Numbered from the stretch's first letter, positions 1-4,900 are shown. The stretch is DNA of 5,267 nt from JAHJQQ01 sp964458835 (GCA_964458835.1 CAYWKV010000199.1:1-5267); one strand, 5' to 3'. Translations and numbers: made by a program. Notes: generated by a model from the sequence alone, not told the origin.

Positions 1-57
1 GCTCTCATCGAAGAAGGAGTCCTCGGTGAGATTCAGAATGCCGAACACCGTCACCAT
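1..57 (-). CDS. sul1: Sulfonamide-resistant dihydropteroate synthase Sul1, N-terminal 19 codons only
   Basis: Reading leftward from an ATG at 57, the frame gives MVTVFGILNLTEDSFFDES, the known N-terminus of Sul1, and stays open to the window edge. Sul1 is a cytoplasmic dihydropteroate synthase of the folate pathway that still makes dihydropteroate in the presence of sulfonamides. The full protein is about 279 residues, so only about 7% is visible. The fragment holds the start of the first beta strand with the N-L-T-x-D-S-F stretch of the DHPS pterin-binding region. The start overlaps the end of qacEdelta1 by 7 bases, which suggests translational coupling and is the standard arrangement in the 3' conserved segment of class 1 integrons. 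Whether the rest of the gene is intact cannot be seen. Confidence 0.95.
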   Translation of the reverse strand, partial: MVTVFGILNLTEDSFFDES

Positions 58-398
58 GGCGTCGGCCTCCGCAGCGACTTCCACGATGGGGATCGGGCGA
101 GCAAAAAGGCAGCAATTATGAGCCCCATACCTACAAAGCCCCACGCATCAAGCTTTTGCCCATGAAGCAACCAGGCAATGGCTGTAATTATGACGACGCC
201 GAGTCCCGACCAGACTGCATAAGCAACACCGACAGGGATGGATTTCAGAACCAGAGAAAGAAAATAAAATGCGATGCCATAACCGATTATGACAACGGCG
301 GAAGGGGCAAGCTTAGTAAAGCCCTCGCTAGATTTTAATGCGGATGTTGCGATTACTTCGCCAACTATTGCGATAACAAGAAAAAGCCAGCCTTTCAT
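51..398 (-). CDS. qacEdelta1: QacEdelta1, truncated small multidrug resistance (SMR) exporter
   Basis: This 115-residue protein is recognised as QacEdelta1. SMR exporters are four-helix inner-membrane proteins that work as dimers and exchange protons for quaternary ammonium compounds and cationic dyes. Visible family residues are Glu14 in helix 1 (the proton/substrate site), Tyr40, Tyr60, Trp63 and Gly67. Hydrophobic helices lie at about 3-21, 32-50, 57-77 and 85-101. After about residue 101 the sequence turns polar and ends RRPTPW; from established knowledge this tail comes from the deletion that joined qacE to sul1 when the 3' conserved segment formed, and the protein has reduced activity compared with QacE. 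An SD-like GGGAGA (405-410) lies 6 bases before the ATG. It is co-oriented with sul1 and with the aadA2 cassette, so it can be read from Pc and from its own upstream promoter. Confidence 0.96.
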   Translation of the reverse strand: MKGWLFLVIAIVGEVIATSALKSSEGFTKLAPSAVVIIGYGIAFYFLSLVLKSIPVGVAYAVWSGLGVVIITAIAWLLHGQKLDAWGFVGMGLIIAAFLLARSPSWKSLRRPTPW

Positions 399-426
399 GA
401 TATATCTCCCAATTTGTGTAGGGCTT

Positions 427-455
427 ATTATGCACGCTTAAAAATAATAAAAGCA
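427..455 (-). promoter_or_regulatory. Candidate promoter for qacEdelta1-sul1
   Basis: Within the AT-rich leader of the 3' conserved segment, the - strand shows a -10-like CATAAT (427-432), and TGCTTT (450-455) lies 17 bases upstream as a poor -35. A promoter for qacE/sul1 in this leader is established knowledge, but the exact hexamers here are my reading and the -35 match is weak. Confidence 0.4.
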
Positions 456-500
456 GACTTGACCTGATAGTTTGGCTGTGAGCAATTATGTGCTTAGTGC

Positions 501-560
501 ATCTAACGCCGGAGTTAAGCCGCCGCGCGTAGCGCGGTCGGCTTGAACGAATTGTTAGAC
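501..560 (-). repeat. attC recombination site (59-base element) of the aadA2 cassette
   Basis: On the - strand this 60-bp element begins with the outer core GTCTAAC (554-560) and ends with the complementary core GTTAGAT (501-507). Between them are imperfect complementary arms (AAGCCG pairing with CGGCTT, and GC-rich CCGCGC pairing with GCGCGG) around a short TACG loop. The folded bottom strand of attC is the substrate of IntI1. The aadA2 stop codon (562-564) lies just outside the outer core. Because the last six bases of the inner core belong to the following segment, the junction with the 3' conserved segment lies between 506 and 507. The length matches the short attC known for aadA cassettes. 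Confidence 0.93.
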
Positions 561-1362
561 ATCATTTACCAACTGACTTGATGATCTCGCCTTTCACAAA
601 GCGAATAAATTCTTCCAAGTGATCTGCGCGTGAGGCCAAGTGATCTTCTTTTTGTCCCAGATAAGCTTGCTTAGCTTCAAGTAAGACGGGCTGATACTGG
701 GCAGGTAGGCGTTTTATTGCCCAGTCGGCAGCGACATCCTTCGGCGCGATTTTGCCGGTTATTGCGCTGTACCAAATGCGGGACAACGTAAGCACTACAT
801 TTCGCTCATCGCCGGCCCAGTCGGGCTGCGAGTTCCATAGCTTCAAGGTTTCCCTCAGCGCCTCGAATAGATCCTGTTCAGGAACCGGGTCAAAGAATTC
901 CTCCGCTGCCGGACCTACCAAGGCAACGCTATGTTCTCTTGCTTTTGTAAGCAGGATAGCTAGATCAATGTCGATCATGGCTGGCTCGAAGATACCCGCA
1001 AGAATGTCATTGCGCTGCCATTCTCCAAATTGCAGCTCGCGCTTAGCCGGATAACGCCACGGGATGATGTCGTCATGCACGACAAGGGTGACTTCTATAG
1101 CGCGGAGCGTCTCGCTCTCGCCAGGGAAAGCCGAAGCCTCCATAAGATCATTGAGCAATGCTCGCCGCGTCGTTTCATCAAGCTTTACGGCCACAGTAAC
1201 CAACAAATCAATATCGCTGTATGGCTTCAGGCCGCCATCCACTGCGGAGCCGTACAAATGCACGGCCAGCAACGTTGATTCCAGATGGCGCTCAATGACG
1301 CTTAGCACCTCTGATAGTTGGTTCGAAATTTCGATGGTCACCGCTTCCCTCATGATGTCTAA
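507..1362 (-). mobile_element. aadA2 gene cassette, integrated at attI1
   Basis: The cassette runs from the TTAGAC half of the attI1 core (starting at 1362 on the - strand) to the G of the attC inner core at 507, which is 856 bp, the length I recall for the aadA2 cassette. It contains one ORF and its attC and no promoter of its own that I can see. It is the only cassette between the 5' and 3' conserved segments, so it is in first position and gets the full strength of Pc. IntI1 can excise it as a circle. Confidence 0.93.
562..1353 (-). CDS. aadA2: Aminoglycoside 3''/9-O-adenylyltransferase AadA2, ANT(3'')-Ia
   Basis: This cytoplasmic enzyme transfers AMP from ATP to the 3''-hydroxyl of streptomycin and the 9-hydroxyl of spectinomycin, inactivating both. 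The nucleotidyltransferase motif is at 35-49 (GSA, then SDID with Asp47 and Asp49 as metal ligands). Glu87, Trp112 and Asp182, the catalytic base and streptomycin-contacting residues described for AadA, are all in place. The C-terminal all-helical domain fills about 160-263. Sequence such as TIEISNQLSEVLSVIERHLES separates it from AadA1. The ATG at 1353 gives 263 residues and matches AadA residue numbering. A GTG at 1341 gives the often-annotated 259-residue form and has a GAGGGA just upstream, whereas the ATG has no SD of its own. The frame is open for 72 codons further upstream to 1569, but that crosses attI1 and is not part of the gene. Transcription comes from Pc inside intI1. Confidence 0.97.
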   Translation of the reverse strand: MREAVTIEISNQLSEVLSVIERHLESTLLAVHLYGSAVDGGLKPYSDIDLLVTVAVKLDETTRRALLNDLMEASAFPGESETLRAIEVTLVVHDDIIPWRYPAKRELQFGEWQRNDILAGIFEPAMIDIDLAILLTKAREHSVALVGPAAEEFFDPVPEQDLFEALRETLKLWNSQPDWAGDERNVVLTLSRIWYSAITGKIAPKDVAADWAIKRLPAQYQPVLLEAKQAYLGQKEDHLASRADHLEEFIRFVKGEIIKSVGK

Positions 1363-1421
1363 CTTTGTTTTAGGGCGACTGCCCTGCTGCGTAACATCGT
1401 TGCTGCTCCATAACATCAAAC
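1357..1421 (-). repeat. attI1 recombination site with core GTTAGAC
   Basis: The - strand has the core GTTAGAC at 1357-1363, immediately before the cassette ORF, preceded by AAAACAAA and the GCAGCA-rich direct repeats that IntI1 also binds. Crossover occurs between the G (1363) and TTAGAC. The right edge is set from the accepted 65-bp length and is not directly visible. Everything from 1363 to 2714 is the 5' conserved segment. Confidence 0.88.
1359..1397 (-). CDS. Short leader ORF in attI1 (ORF-11 type), 12 codons
   Basis: The ATG at 1397 opens a frame for MLRSRAVALKQS and stops at TAG (1359-1361), whose bases are part of the attI1 core and cassette boundary. A GGAG SD (1406-1409) lies 8 bases upstream. 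The stop is only 5 bases before the aadA2 ATG. Short translated ORFs in attI1 are known to raise translation of first-position cassettes that lack their own SD. That fits here, since aadA2 has no convincing SD before its ATG. No function for the peptide itself is implied. The identification with the published ORF-11 is from memory. Confidence 0.6.
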   Translation of the reverse strand: MLRSRAVALKQS

Positions 1422-1443
1422 ATCGACCCACGGCGTAACGCGC

Positions 1444-1472
1444 TTGCTGCTTGGATGCCCGAGGCATAGACT
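1444..1472 (+). promoter_or_regulatory. PintI1, integrase promoter
   Basis: TTGCTG (1444-1449) and TAGACT (1467-1472) are separated by 17 bases and point toward intI1, whose ATG is 26 bases beyond the -10. This is the known position of the integrase promoter. Its -10 overlaps the LexA box that follows. Confidence 0.75.
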
Positions 1473-1486
1473 GTACAAAAAAACAG
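1471..1486 (+). promoter_or_regulatory. LexA box controlling intI1
   Basis: CTGTACAAAAAAACAG fits the CTG-N10-CAG consensus exactly and overlaps the -10 of PintI1. From established knowledge, LexA represses intI1 here and the SOS response releases it, so cassette shuffling is linked to DNA damage. The site is intact in this copy. Confidence 0.9.
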
Positions 1487-1498
1487 TCATAACAAGCC

Positions 1499-2512
1499 AT
1501 GAAAACCGCCACTGCGCCGTTACCACCGCTGCGTTCGGTCAAGGTTCTGGACCAGTTGCGTGAGCGCATACGCTACTTGCATTACAGCTTACGAACCGAA
1601 CAGGCTTATGTCCACTGGGTTCGTGCCTTCATCCGTTTCCACGGTGTGCGTCACCCGGCAACCTTGGGCAGCAGCGAAGTCGAGGCATTTCTGTCCTGGC
1701 TGGCGAACGAGCGCAAGGTTTCGGTCTCCACGCATCGTCAGGCATTGGCGGCCTTGCTGTTCTTCTACGGCAAGGTGCTGTGCACGGATCTGCCCTGGCT
1801 TCAGGAGATCGGAAGACCTCGGCCGTCGCGGCGCTTGCCGGTGGTGCTGACCCCGGATGAAGTGGTTCGCATCCTCGGTTTTCTGGAAGGCGAGCATCGT
1901 TTGTTCGCCCAGCTTCTGTATGGAACGGGCATGCGGATCAGTGAGGGTTTGCAACTGCGGGTCAAGGATCTGGATTTCGATCACGGCACGATCATCGTGC
2001 GGGAGGGCAAGGGCTCCAAGGATCGGGCCTTGATGTTACCCGAGAGCTTGGCACCCAGCCTGCGCGAGCAGCTGTCGCGTGCACGGGCATGGTGGCTGAA
2101 GGACCAGGCCGAGGGCCGCAGCGGCGTTGCGCTTCCCGACGCCCTTGAGCGGAAGTATCCGCGCGCCGGGCATTCCTGGCCGTGGTTCTGGGTTTTTGCG
2201 CAGCACACGCATTCGACCGATCCACGGAGCGGTGTCGTGCGTCGCCATCACATGTATGACCAGACCTTTCAGCGCGCCTTCAAACGTGCCGTAGAACAAG
2301 CAGGCATCACGAAGCCCGCCACACCGCACACCCTCCGCCACTCGTTCGCGACGGCCTTGCTCCGCAGCGGTTACGACATTCGAACCGTGCAGGATCTGCT
2401 CGGCCATTCCGACGTCTCTACGACGATGATTTACACGCATGTGCTGAAAGTTGGCGGTGCCGGAGTGCGCTCACCGCTTGATGCGCTGCCGCCCCTCACT
2501 AGTGAGAGGTAG
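1499..2512 (+). CDS. intI1: Class 1 integron integrase IntI1, full length
   Basis: This tyrosine recombinase inserts and excises cassettes by attI1 x attC and attC x attC recombination. Its 337 residues match the usual IntI1 length. The catalytic residues are all present: Arg146 (GTGMRISE), His277 and Arg280 (HTLRHS), His303 (LGHSD) and the nucleophile Tyr312 (IYTH). The N-terminal SAM-like core-binding domain covers about 15-100, and the IntI-specific insert that grips the folded attC covers about 190-240. Residues Arg32 and His39 are the variant that goes with the PcW promoter encoded on the opposite strand; weak-Pc integrase variants are reported to be the more active recombinases. The gene is divergent from the cassette and is expressed from PintI1 under LexA. 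I see no frameshift or early stop, so the integron should be able to exchange cassettes. No good SD precedes the ATG, as usual for intI1. Confidence 0.98.
1586..1614 (-). promoter_or_regulatory. Cassette promoter Pc, weak PcW variant
   Basis: On the - strand inside intI1 are -35 TGGACA (1609-1614) and -10 TAAGCT (1586-1591), 17 bases apart. This pair defines PcW, the weak form. The base two positions upstream of the -10 is C, so it is not the stronger extended TGN-10 version. It drives aadA2, about 230 bases downstream, and can read on into qacEdelta1 and sul1. Confidence 0.93.
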
Positions 2513-2689
2513 GGCAGCGCAAGTCAATCCTGGCGGATTCACTACCCCTGCGCGAAGGCCATCGGTGCCGCATCGAACGGCCGGTTGCGGAAAGTCCTCC
2601 CTGCGTCCGCTGATGGCCGGCAGCAGCCCGTCGTTGCCTGATGGATCCAACCCCTCCGCTGCTATAGTGCAGTCGGCTTCTGACGTTCA
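2513..2689. other. Outer 5' conserved segment between intI1 and IRi
   Basis: This 177-base stretch lies between the intI1 stop and the integron end. I see no gene in it; open frames here lack SDs and family matches. It ends with an inner copy of part of the terminal repeat, given separately. It is the normal outer part of the class 1 integron 5' conserved segment, derived from the Tn402 end. Confidence 0.75.
2667..2684. repeat. Inner repeat related to IRi (likely transposase binding repeat)
   Basis: GTGCAGTCGGCTTCTGAC resembles the first 18 bases of IRi (GTGCAGCCGTCTTCTGAA, 2690-2707) at 15 of 18 positions, in the same orientation and offset by 23 bases. Tn402/Tn5053-type ends carry such short repeats next to the terminal repeat, where the TniA transposase binds. 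The pairing is visible; the binding role is from the family. Confidence 0.7.
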
Positions 2690-2714
2690 GTGCAGCCGTC
2701 TTCTGAAAACGACA
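2690..2714. repeat. IRi, 25-bp terminal inverted repeat of the class 1 integron
   Basis: Read on the - strand, the repeat starts TGTCGTTTTCAGAAGACGGC and has the 25-bp length of the Tn402/Tn5053 family terminal repeats. It marks the outer boundary of the integron on the integrase side. The five bases outside it (2715-2719, CCACC) would be one copy of the target duplication if the insertion came by TniABQ transposition. Confidence 0.95.
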
Positions 2715-2741
2715 CCACCCTGCCCTTTCCCTGGCGTTTTT

Positions 2742-2783
2742 TGTCGCGTGTTTTAGTTGCATGAAATAGAATACTTGCGACTA
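2742..2783. promoter_or_regulatory. Candidate remnant of a res site upstream of the resolvase gene
   Basis: Between IRi and the resolvase, an AT-rich stretch holds imperfect inverted repeats: TAGTTGC (2754-2760) facing GCGACTA (2777-2783), matching at 6 of 7 positions, and GTCGC (2743-2747) facing GCGAC (2777-2781). Serine resolvases bind dyads of this kind in res, normally just upstream of their own gene. The same segment contains a -10-like TAGAAT (2767-2772). The assignment is an inference from position and symmetry. Only about 88 bp remain, so at best part of a three-subsite res is here. Confidence 0.4.
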
Positions 2784-2802
2784 GAACCGGAGACATTACG
2801 CC

Positions 2803-3654
2803 ATGAAAGACAAGAGCGCCGCCGCTGGCCTGCTGCTGGGATATGCCCGCGTCAGCACCGACGACCAGGACTTGACCAACCAACGCGCCGAGCTGCACGC
2901 CGCAGGCTGCACGCGCATCTTTGCCGAGAAGATCACCGGCACCAGGCGCGACAGGCCCGAGCTGGCCCGCGTGCTCGATCACTTGCGCCCTGGCGATGTT
3001 GTGACTGTGACCAGGCTTGACCGCCTGGCCCGCAGCACCCGCGACCTGCTGGACATTGCCGAGCGTATCCAGGCGGTCGGCGCGGGTTTGCGCAGCCTGG
3101 CCGAGCCGTGGGCCGACACCACCACCCCGGCCGGCCGCATGGTTCTGACCGTGTTTGCCGGCATCGCCGAGTTCGAGCGTTCCCTAATCATCGACCGCAC
3201 CAGGAACGGCCGGGAAGCGGCCAAGGCCCGAGGCGTGAAGTTCGGCCCGCGCCCTACCCTCACCCCGGCGCAGATCGAGCACGCCCGCGAGCTGATCGAC
3301 CGTGACGGCCGGACGGTGAAGGAAGCGGCCGAGCTGCTGGCCGTGCATCGTTCGACCCTTTACCGGGCGCTGGCGCGTGGCGAGGAAGTGACAAAGACCG
3401 AGGCCCGCCGACGTGGTGCGTTCGCCGAGGACGCATTGAGCGAAGCCGACGCCCTGGCGGCCGTCGATGATGAACGCCAGGAAGAAGGCCCCGCGTTCCT
3501 CGATGGCGACGGCCCGGCCGCCGACCTGCCGCCGCCGCCGTATCGAACGCAGAGCCTGCCGCAAATCCTGGCGGCCCTCCCCGATGACGAGCTGGCGAGC
3601 TGGCCCGGTGAGCTGGCCGACCAGGAGGGGGTCGTCTCAGAAAACGGAAAATAA
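2803..3654 (+). CDS. Serine resolvase with long C-terminal extension, 3' end cut by a mer transposon
   Basis: This is a TnpR/ParA-like site-specific recombinase that would resolve transposon cointegrates or plasmid multimers at a res site. The catalytic domain (about 10-145) has the nucleophile Ser18 in YARVSTDDQ, the arginines of RLDRLAR (71-77) and the AEFERSLI helix E start (122-129). A helix-turn-helix DNA-binding domain follows at about 150-192 (KEAAELLAVHRSTLYRAL). Typical Tn3-family resolvases end near here at about 185 residues. This one goes on for some 80 acidic and proline-rich residues, as in the long resolvases of the ISXc5 type. Residues 276-283 (GVVSENGK) and the stop are encoded by the 38-bp repeat of the mer transposon starting at 3628, so the native C-terminus is lost. 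Catalytic and DNA-binding parts are intact, so activity may remain. A CCGGAG lies 10 bases before the ATG. I cannot name the source element. Confidence 0.88.
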   Translation: MKDKSAAAGLLLGYARVSTDDQDLTNQRAELHAAGCTRIFAEKITGTRRDRPELARVLDHLRPGDVVTVTRLDRLARSTRDLLDIAERIQAVGAGLRSLAEPWADTTTPAGRMVLTVFAGIAEFERSLIIDRTRNGREAAKARGVKFGPRPTLTPAQIEHARELIDRDGRTVKEAAELLAVHRSTLYRALARGEEVTKTEARRRGAFAEDALSEADALAAVDDERQEEGPAFLDGDGPAADLPPPPYRTQSLPQILAALPDDELASWPGELADQEGVVSENGK

Positions 3655-3665
3655 AGCACGCTAAG
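3628..3665. repeat. 38-bp terminal inverted repeat (IRmer) of a Tn21/Tn501-family transposon
   Basis: The repeat begins GGGG, contains CAGAAAACGGAAAATAAAGC, and ends ACGCTAAG, with the usual 38-bp length of the Tn21 subgroup of Tn3-family transposons. The inner 28 bases look like Tn21/Tn1696 and unlike Tn501, judging from memory. It points rightward, with the mer genes inside. The merR stop lies 16 bases inside it. AGGAG (3623-3627) just outside is the expected position of a 5-bp target duplication. It supplies the last eight codons and stop of the resolvase ORF. Confidence 0.93.
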
Positions 3666-3681
3666 GCGTAACTACCCTCGG

Positions 3682-4116
3682 CTACACCGCGTCGGCACCA
3701 CGCGGCTCTTTCTCCCCTTGCAGCGAAGCAATCAGCGGGCAAGAAACGTTCCCTTGCCGCGCATGGCAGGCGAACACAAGTTCGGATAGCACGGTTTCCA
3801 TGCGCGCCAGGTCGGTCATTTTTTCGCGCACGTCCTGAAGCTTGTGCTCGGCCAGGCTGCTGGCTTCCTCGCAGTGGGTGCCGTCATCCAGCCTCAGCAG
3901 CTCTGCGATCTCGTCGAGGCTGAATCCGAGCCGCTGGGCTGATTTCACGAAGCGCACCCGCGTCACATCCGCCTCGCCATAGCGGCGGATGCTGCCATAG
4001 GGCTTGTCCGGCTCCGGCAACAAGCCCTTGCGCTGATAGAACCGGATTGTTTCCACGTTGACCCCGGCCGCCTTGGCGAAAACGCCAATAGTCAGATTCT
4101 CCAAATTTTTTTCCAT
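3682..4116 (-). CDS. merR: MerR, Hg(II)-responsive regulator of the mer operon
   Basis: MerR is a dimeric cytoplasmic metalloregulator. Without mercury it represses its own gene and holds RNA polymerase at PmerT; with Hg(II) it underwinds the long spacer and activates. The 144-residue length is standard. A winged HTH lies at about 8-47 (IGVFAKAAGVNVETIRFYQRKGL), a long dimerisation helix at about 81-118 and the metal loop after that. The three Hg ligands Cys82, Cys117 and Cys126 are present. Position 115 is Phe where, from memory, Tn501 and Tn21 MerR have a fourth, non-ligand Cys. The C-terminal tail EKEPRGADAV also differs from those proteins and resembles other Tn1696/Tn5053-like MerR. The ATG at 4116, giving MEKNLENLTIG, is chosen over an upstream ATG at 4164, because the longer form would read through the operator. 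The gene ends 16 bases from the terminal repeat. Confidence 0.97.
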   Translation of the reverse strand: MEKNLENLTIGVFAKAAGVNVETIRFYQRKGLLPEPDKPYGSIRRYGEADVTRVRFVKSAQRLGFSLDEIAELLRLDDGTHCEEASSLAEHKLQDVREKMTDLARMETVLSELVFACHARQGNVSCPLIASLQGEKEPRGADAV

Positions 4117-4121
4117 ATCGC

Positions 4122-4152
4122 TTGACTCCGTACATTGGTACGGAAGTAAGCT
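4122..4152 (+). promoter_or_regulatory. PmerT promoter and MerR operator with 19-bp spacer
   Basis: -35 TTGACT (4122-4127) and -10 TAAGCT (4147-4152) are 19 bases apart, the over-long spacer typical of MerR-activated promoters. In the spacer is the dyad TCCGTAC-ATTG-GTACGGA (4127-4144), with perfect 7-base arms, where the MerR dimer binds. The merR promoter must overlap on the other strand, since merR starts only 5 bases to the left, so MerR also represses itself. The 4-base centre ATTG is, from memory, ATGA in Tn501. Confidence 0.95.
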
Positions 4153-4187
4153 TAAGCTATCCAATCCAGATTTGAAAGGACAAGCGT

Positions 4188-4538
4188 ATGTCTGAACCTC
4201 AAAACGGGCGCGGGGCGCTCTTCACTGGCGGGCTAGCCGCCATCCTCGCCTCGGCTTGCTGCCTGGGGCCGCTGGTTCTGATCGCCCTGGGGTTCAGCGG
4301 CGCTTGGATCGGCAACTTGACGGTGTTGGAACCTTATCGCCCGATCTTCATCGGCGCGGCGTTGGTGGCGCTGTTTTTCGCCTGGCGGCGCATCTACCGA
4401 CCGGCGCAAGCCTGCAAACCAGGGGATGTGTGTGCGATTCCCCAAGTGCGCGCTACTTACAAGCTCATTTTCTGGGTCGTGGCCGCGCTGGTTCTGGTCG
4501 CGCTCGGATTTCCCTACGTCATGCCATTTTTCTATTAA
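4188..4538 (+). CDS. merT: MerT, inner-membrane Hg(II) transporter
   Basis: MerT takes Hg(II) from periplasmic MerP and passes it through the inner membrane to MerA. The 116-residue length is normal. Three transmembrane helices are visible at about 14-37, 47-66 and 91-113. The Cys24-Cys25 pair sits in helix 1, and Cys76 and Cys82 lie in the cytoplasmic loop after RRIYRPAQ; all four are the established mercury-handling cysteines. It is the first gene of the operon, about 35 bases after the PmerT -10, with SD GAAAGGA 7 bases before the ATG. merP follows after 15 bases, so the two are co-transcribed and probably made in similar amounts. Confidence 0.97.
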   Translation: MSEPQNGRGALFTGGLAAILASACCLGPLVLIALGFSGAWIGNLTVLEPYRPIFIGAALVALFFAWRRIYRPAQACKPGDVCAIPQVRATYKLIFWVVAALVLVALGFPYVMPFFY

Positions 4539-4553
4539 TCACAGGAGTTCATC

Positions 4554-4829
4554 ATGAAAAAACTGTTTGCCTCTCTCGCCATCGCTGCCGTTGTTGCCCC
4601 CGTGTGGGCCGCCACCCAGACCGTCACGCTGTCCGTACCGGGCATGACCTGCTCCGCTTGTCCGATCACCGTCAAGAAGGCGATTTCCAAGGTCGAAGGC
4701 GTCAGCAAAGTTAACGTGACCTTCGAGACACGCGAAGCGGTTGTCACCTTCGATGATGCCAAGACCAGCGTGCAGAAGCTGACCAAGGCCACCGAAGACG
4801 CAGGCTATCCGTCCAGCGTCAAGAAGTGA
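4554..4829 (+). CDS. merP: MerP, periplasmic Hg(II)-binding protein
   Basis: MerP binds Hg(II) in the periplasm and hands it to MerT. The 91-residue precursor starts with a Sec signal peptide (MKKLF, then a hydrophobic stretch to about 17, with cleavage after WA at 18-19). The mature 72-residue protein is a single heavy-metal-associated ferredoxin-like domain. Its GMTCSAC motif holds Cys33 and Cys36 of the precursor, which become 14 and 17 after cleavage, matching the known protein. AGGAG (4543-4547) lies 6 bases before the ATG. A 71-base gap follows before merA. Confidence 0.97.
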   Translation: MKKLFASLAIAAVVAPVWAATQTVTLSVPGMTCSACPITVKKAISKVEGVSKVNVTFETREAVVTFDDAKTSVQKLTKATEDAGYPSSVKK

Positions 4830-4900
4830 GGCACTGAAAACGGCAGCGCAGCACATCTGACGCCCTTGTCTGCTACCACAAACGAAAAAGGATCTGTCGC
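4830..4900 (+). other. merP-merA intergenic gap without merC or merF
   Basis: These 71 bases hold no ORF and no remnant of merC or merF that I can recognise, only the merA SD AAGGA (4888-4892) 8 bases before its ATG. The order merRTPA is that of Tn501; Tn21 has merC here and Tn5053 has merF. Confidence 0.85.

Larger units (their letters stand above)
1..2714 (-). mobile_element. Class 1 integron, 5' half through the start of the 3' conserved segment (partial)
   Basis: From IRi at the right, the element contains intI1, Pc, attI1, a single aadA2 cassette, qacEdelta1 and the start of sul1. It is thus a 'clinical' type with the 3' conserved segment and not a complete Tn402 with tni genes directly after the cassettes. 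The other end (IRt, any tni remnant, orf5/IS6100 or ISCR1) is off the left edge. It cannot be said here whether the element is still able to move; most such integrons lack a full tni set. Confidence 0.95.

Noticed and set aside
1468..1496. P2 second cassette promoter
   Set aside because: The two hexamers are 14 bases apart; the GGG insertion that restores a 17-base spacing is absent, so it should be inactive.
1354..1569. 72-codon N-terminal extension of aadA2 into intI1
   Set aside because: It crosses the attI1 recombination point and overlaps intI1 on the other strand. The cassette boundary at 1362/1363 shows that the gene begins after it.
1981..2440. Long - strand open frames opposite intI1, up to 134 codons
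   Set aside because: They are shadows of a GC-rich, well-conserved gene; no SD, no family motifs, and IntI1 fully explains the sequence.
2451..2756. 101-codon + strand frame after intI1, across IRi
   Set aside because: It starts inside intI1 in another frame, runs over the terminal repeat and has low-complexity composition without an SD.
3628..3665. Reading the resolvase as the native tnpR of the mer transposon
   Set aside because: The 38-bp repeat opens toward mer, and the resolvase lies outside it; Tn21/Tn501 tnpR genes are inside the element and about 186 codons long.
3260..3742. 160-codon - strand open frame opposite the resolvase end and the terminal repeat
   Set aside because: It spans the junction of two elements and the terminal repeat, is dominated by Arg/Pro/Gly typical of GC-rich shadows, and has no recognisable domain.
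4117..4164. 16-residue N-terminal extension of merR (MDSLSLLPYQ...)
   Set aside because: It would lie across the mer operator and promoter, and the 144-residue form matches the known MerR N-terminus.
4830..4900. A merC or merF remnant between merP and merA
   Set aside because: Only 71 bases, with no hydrophobic reading frame or recognisable coding remnant.
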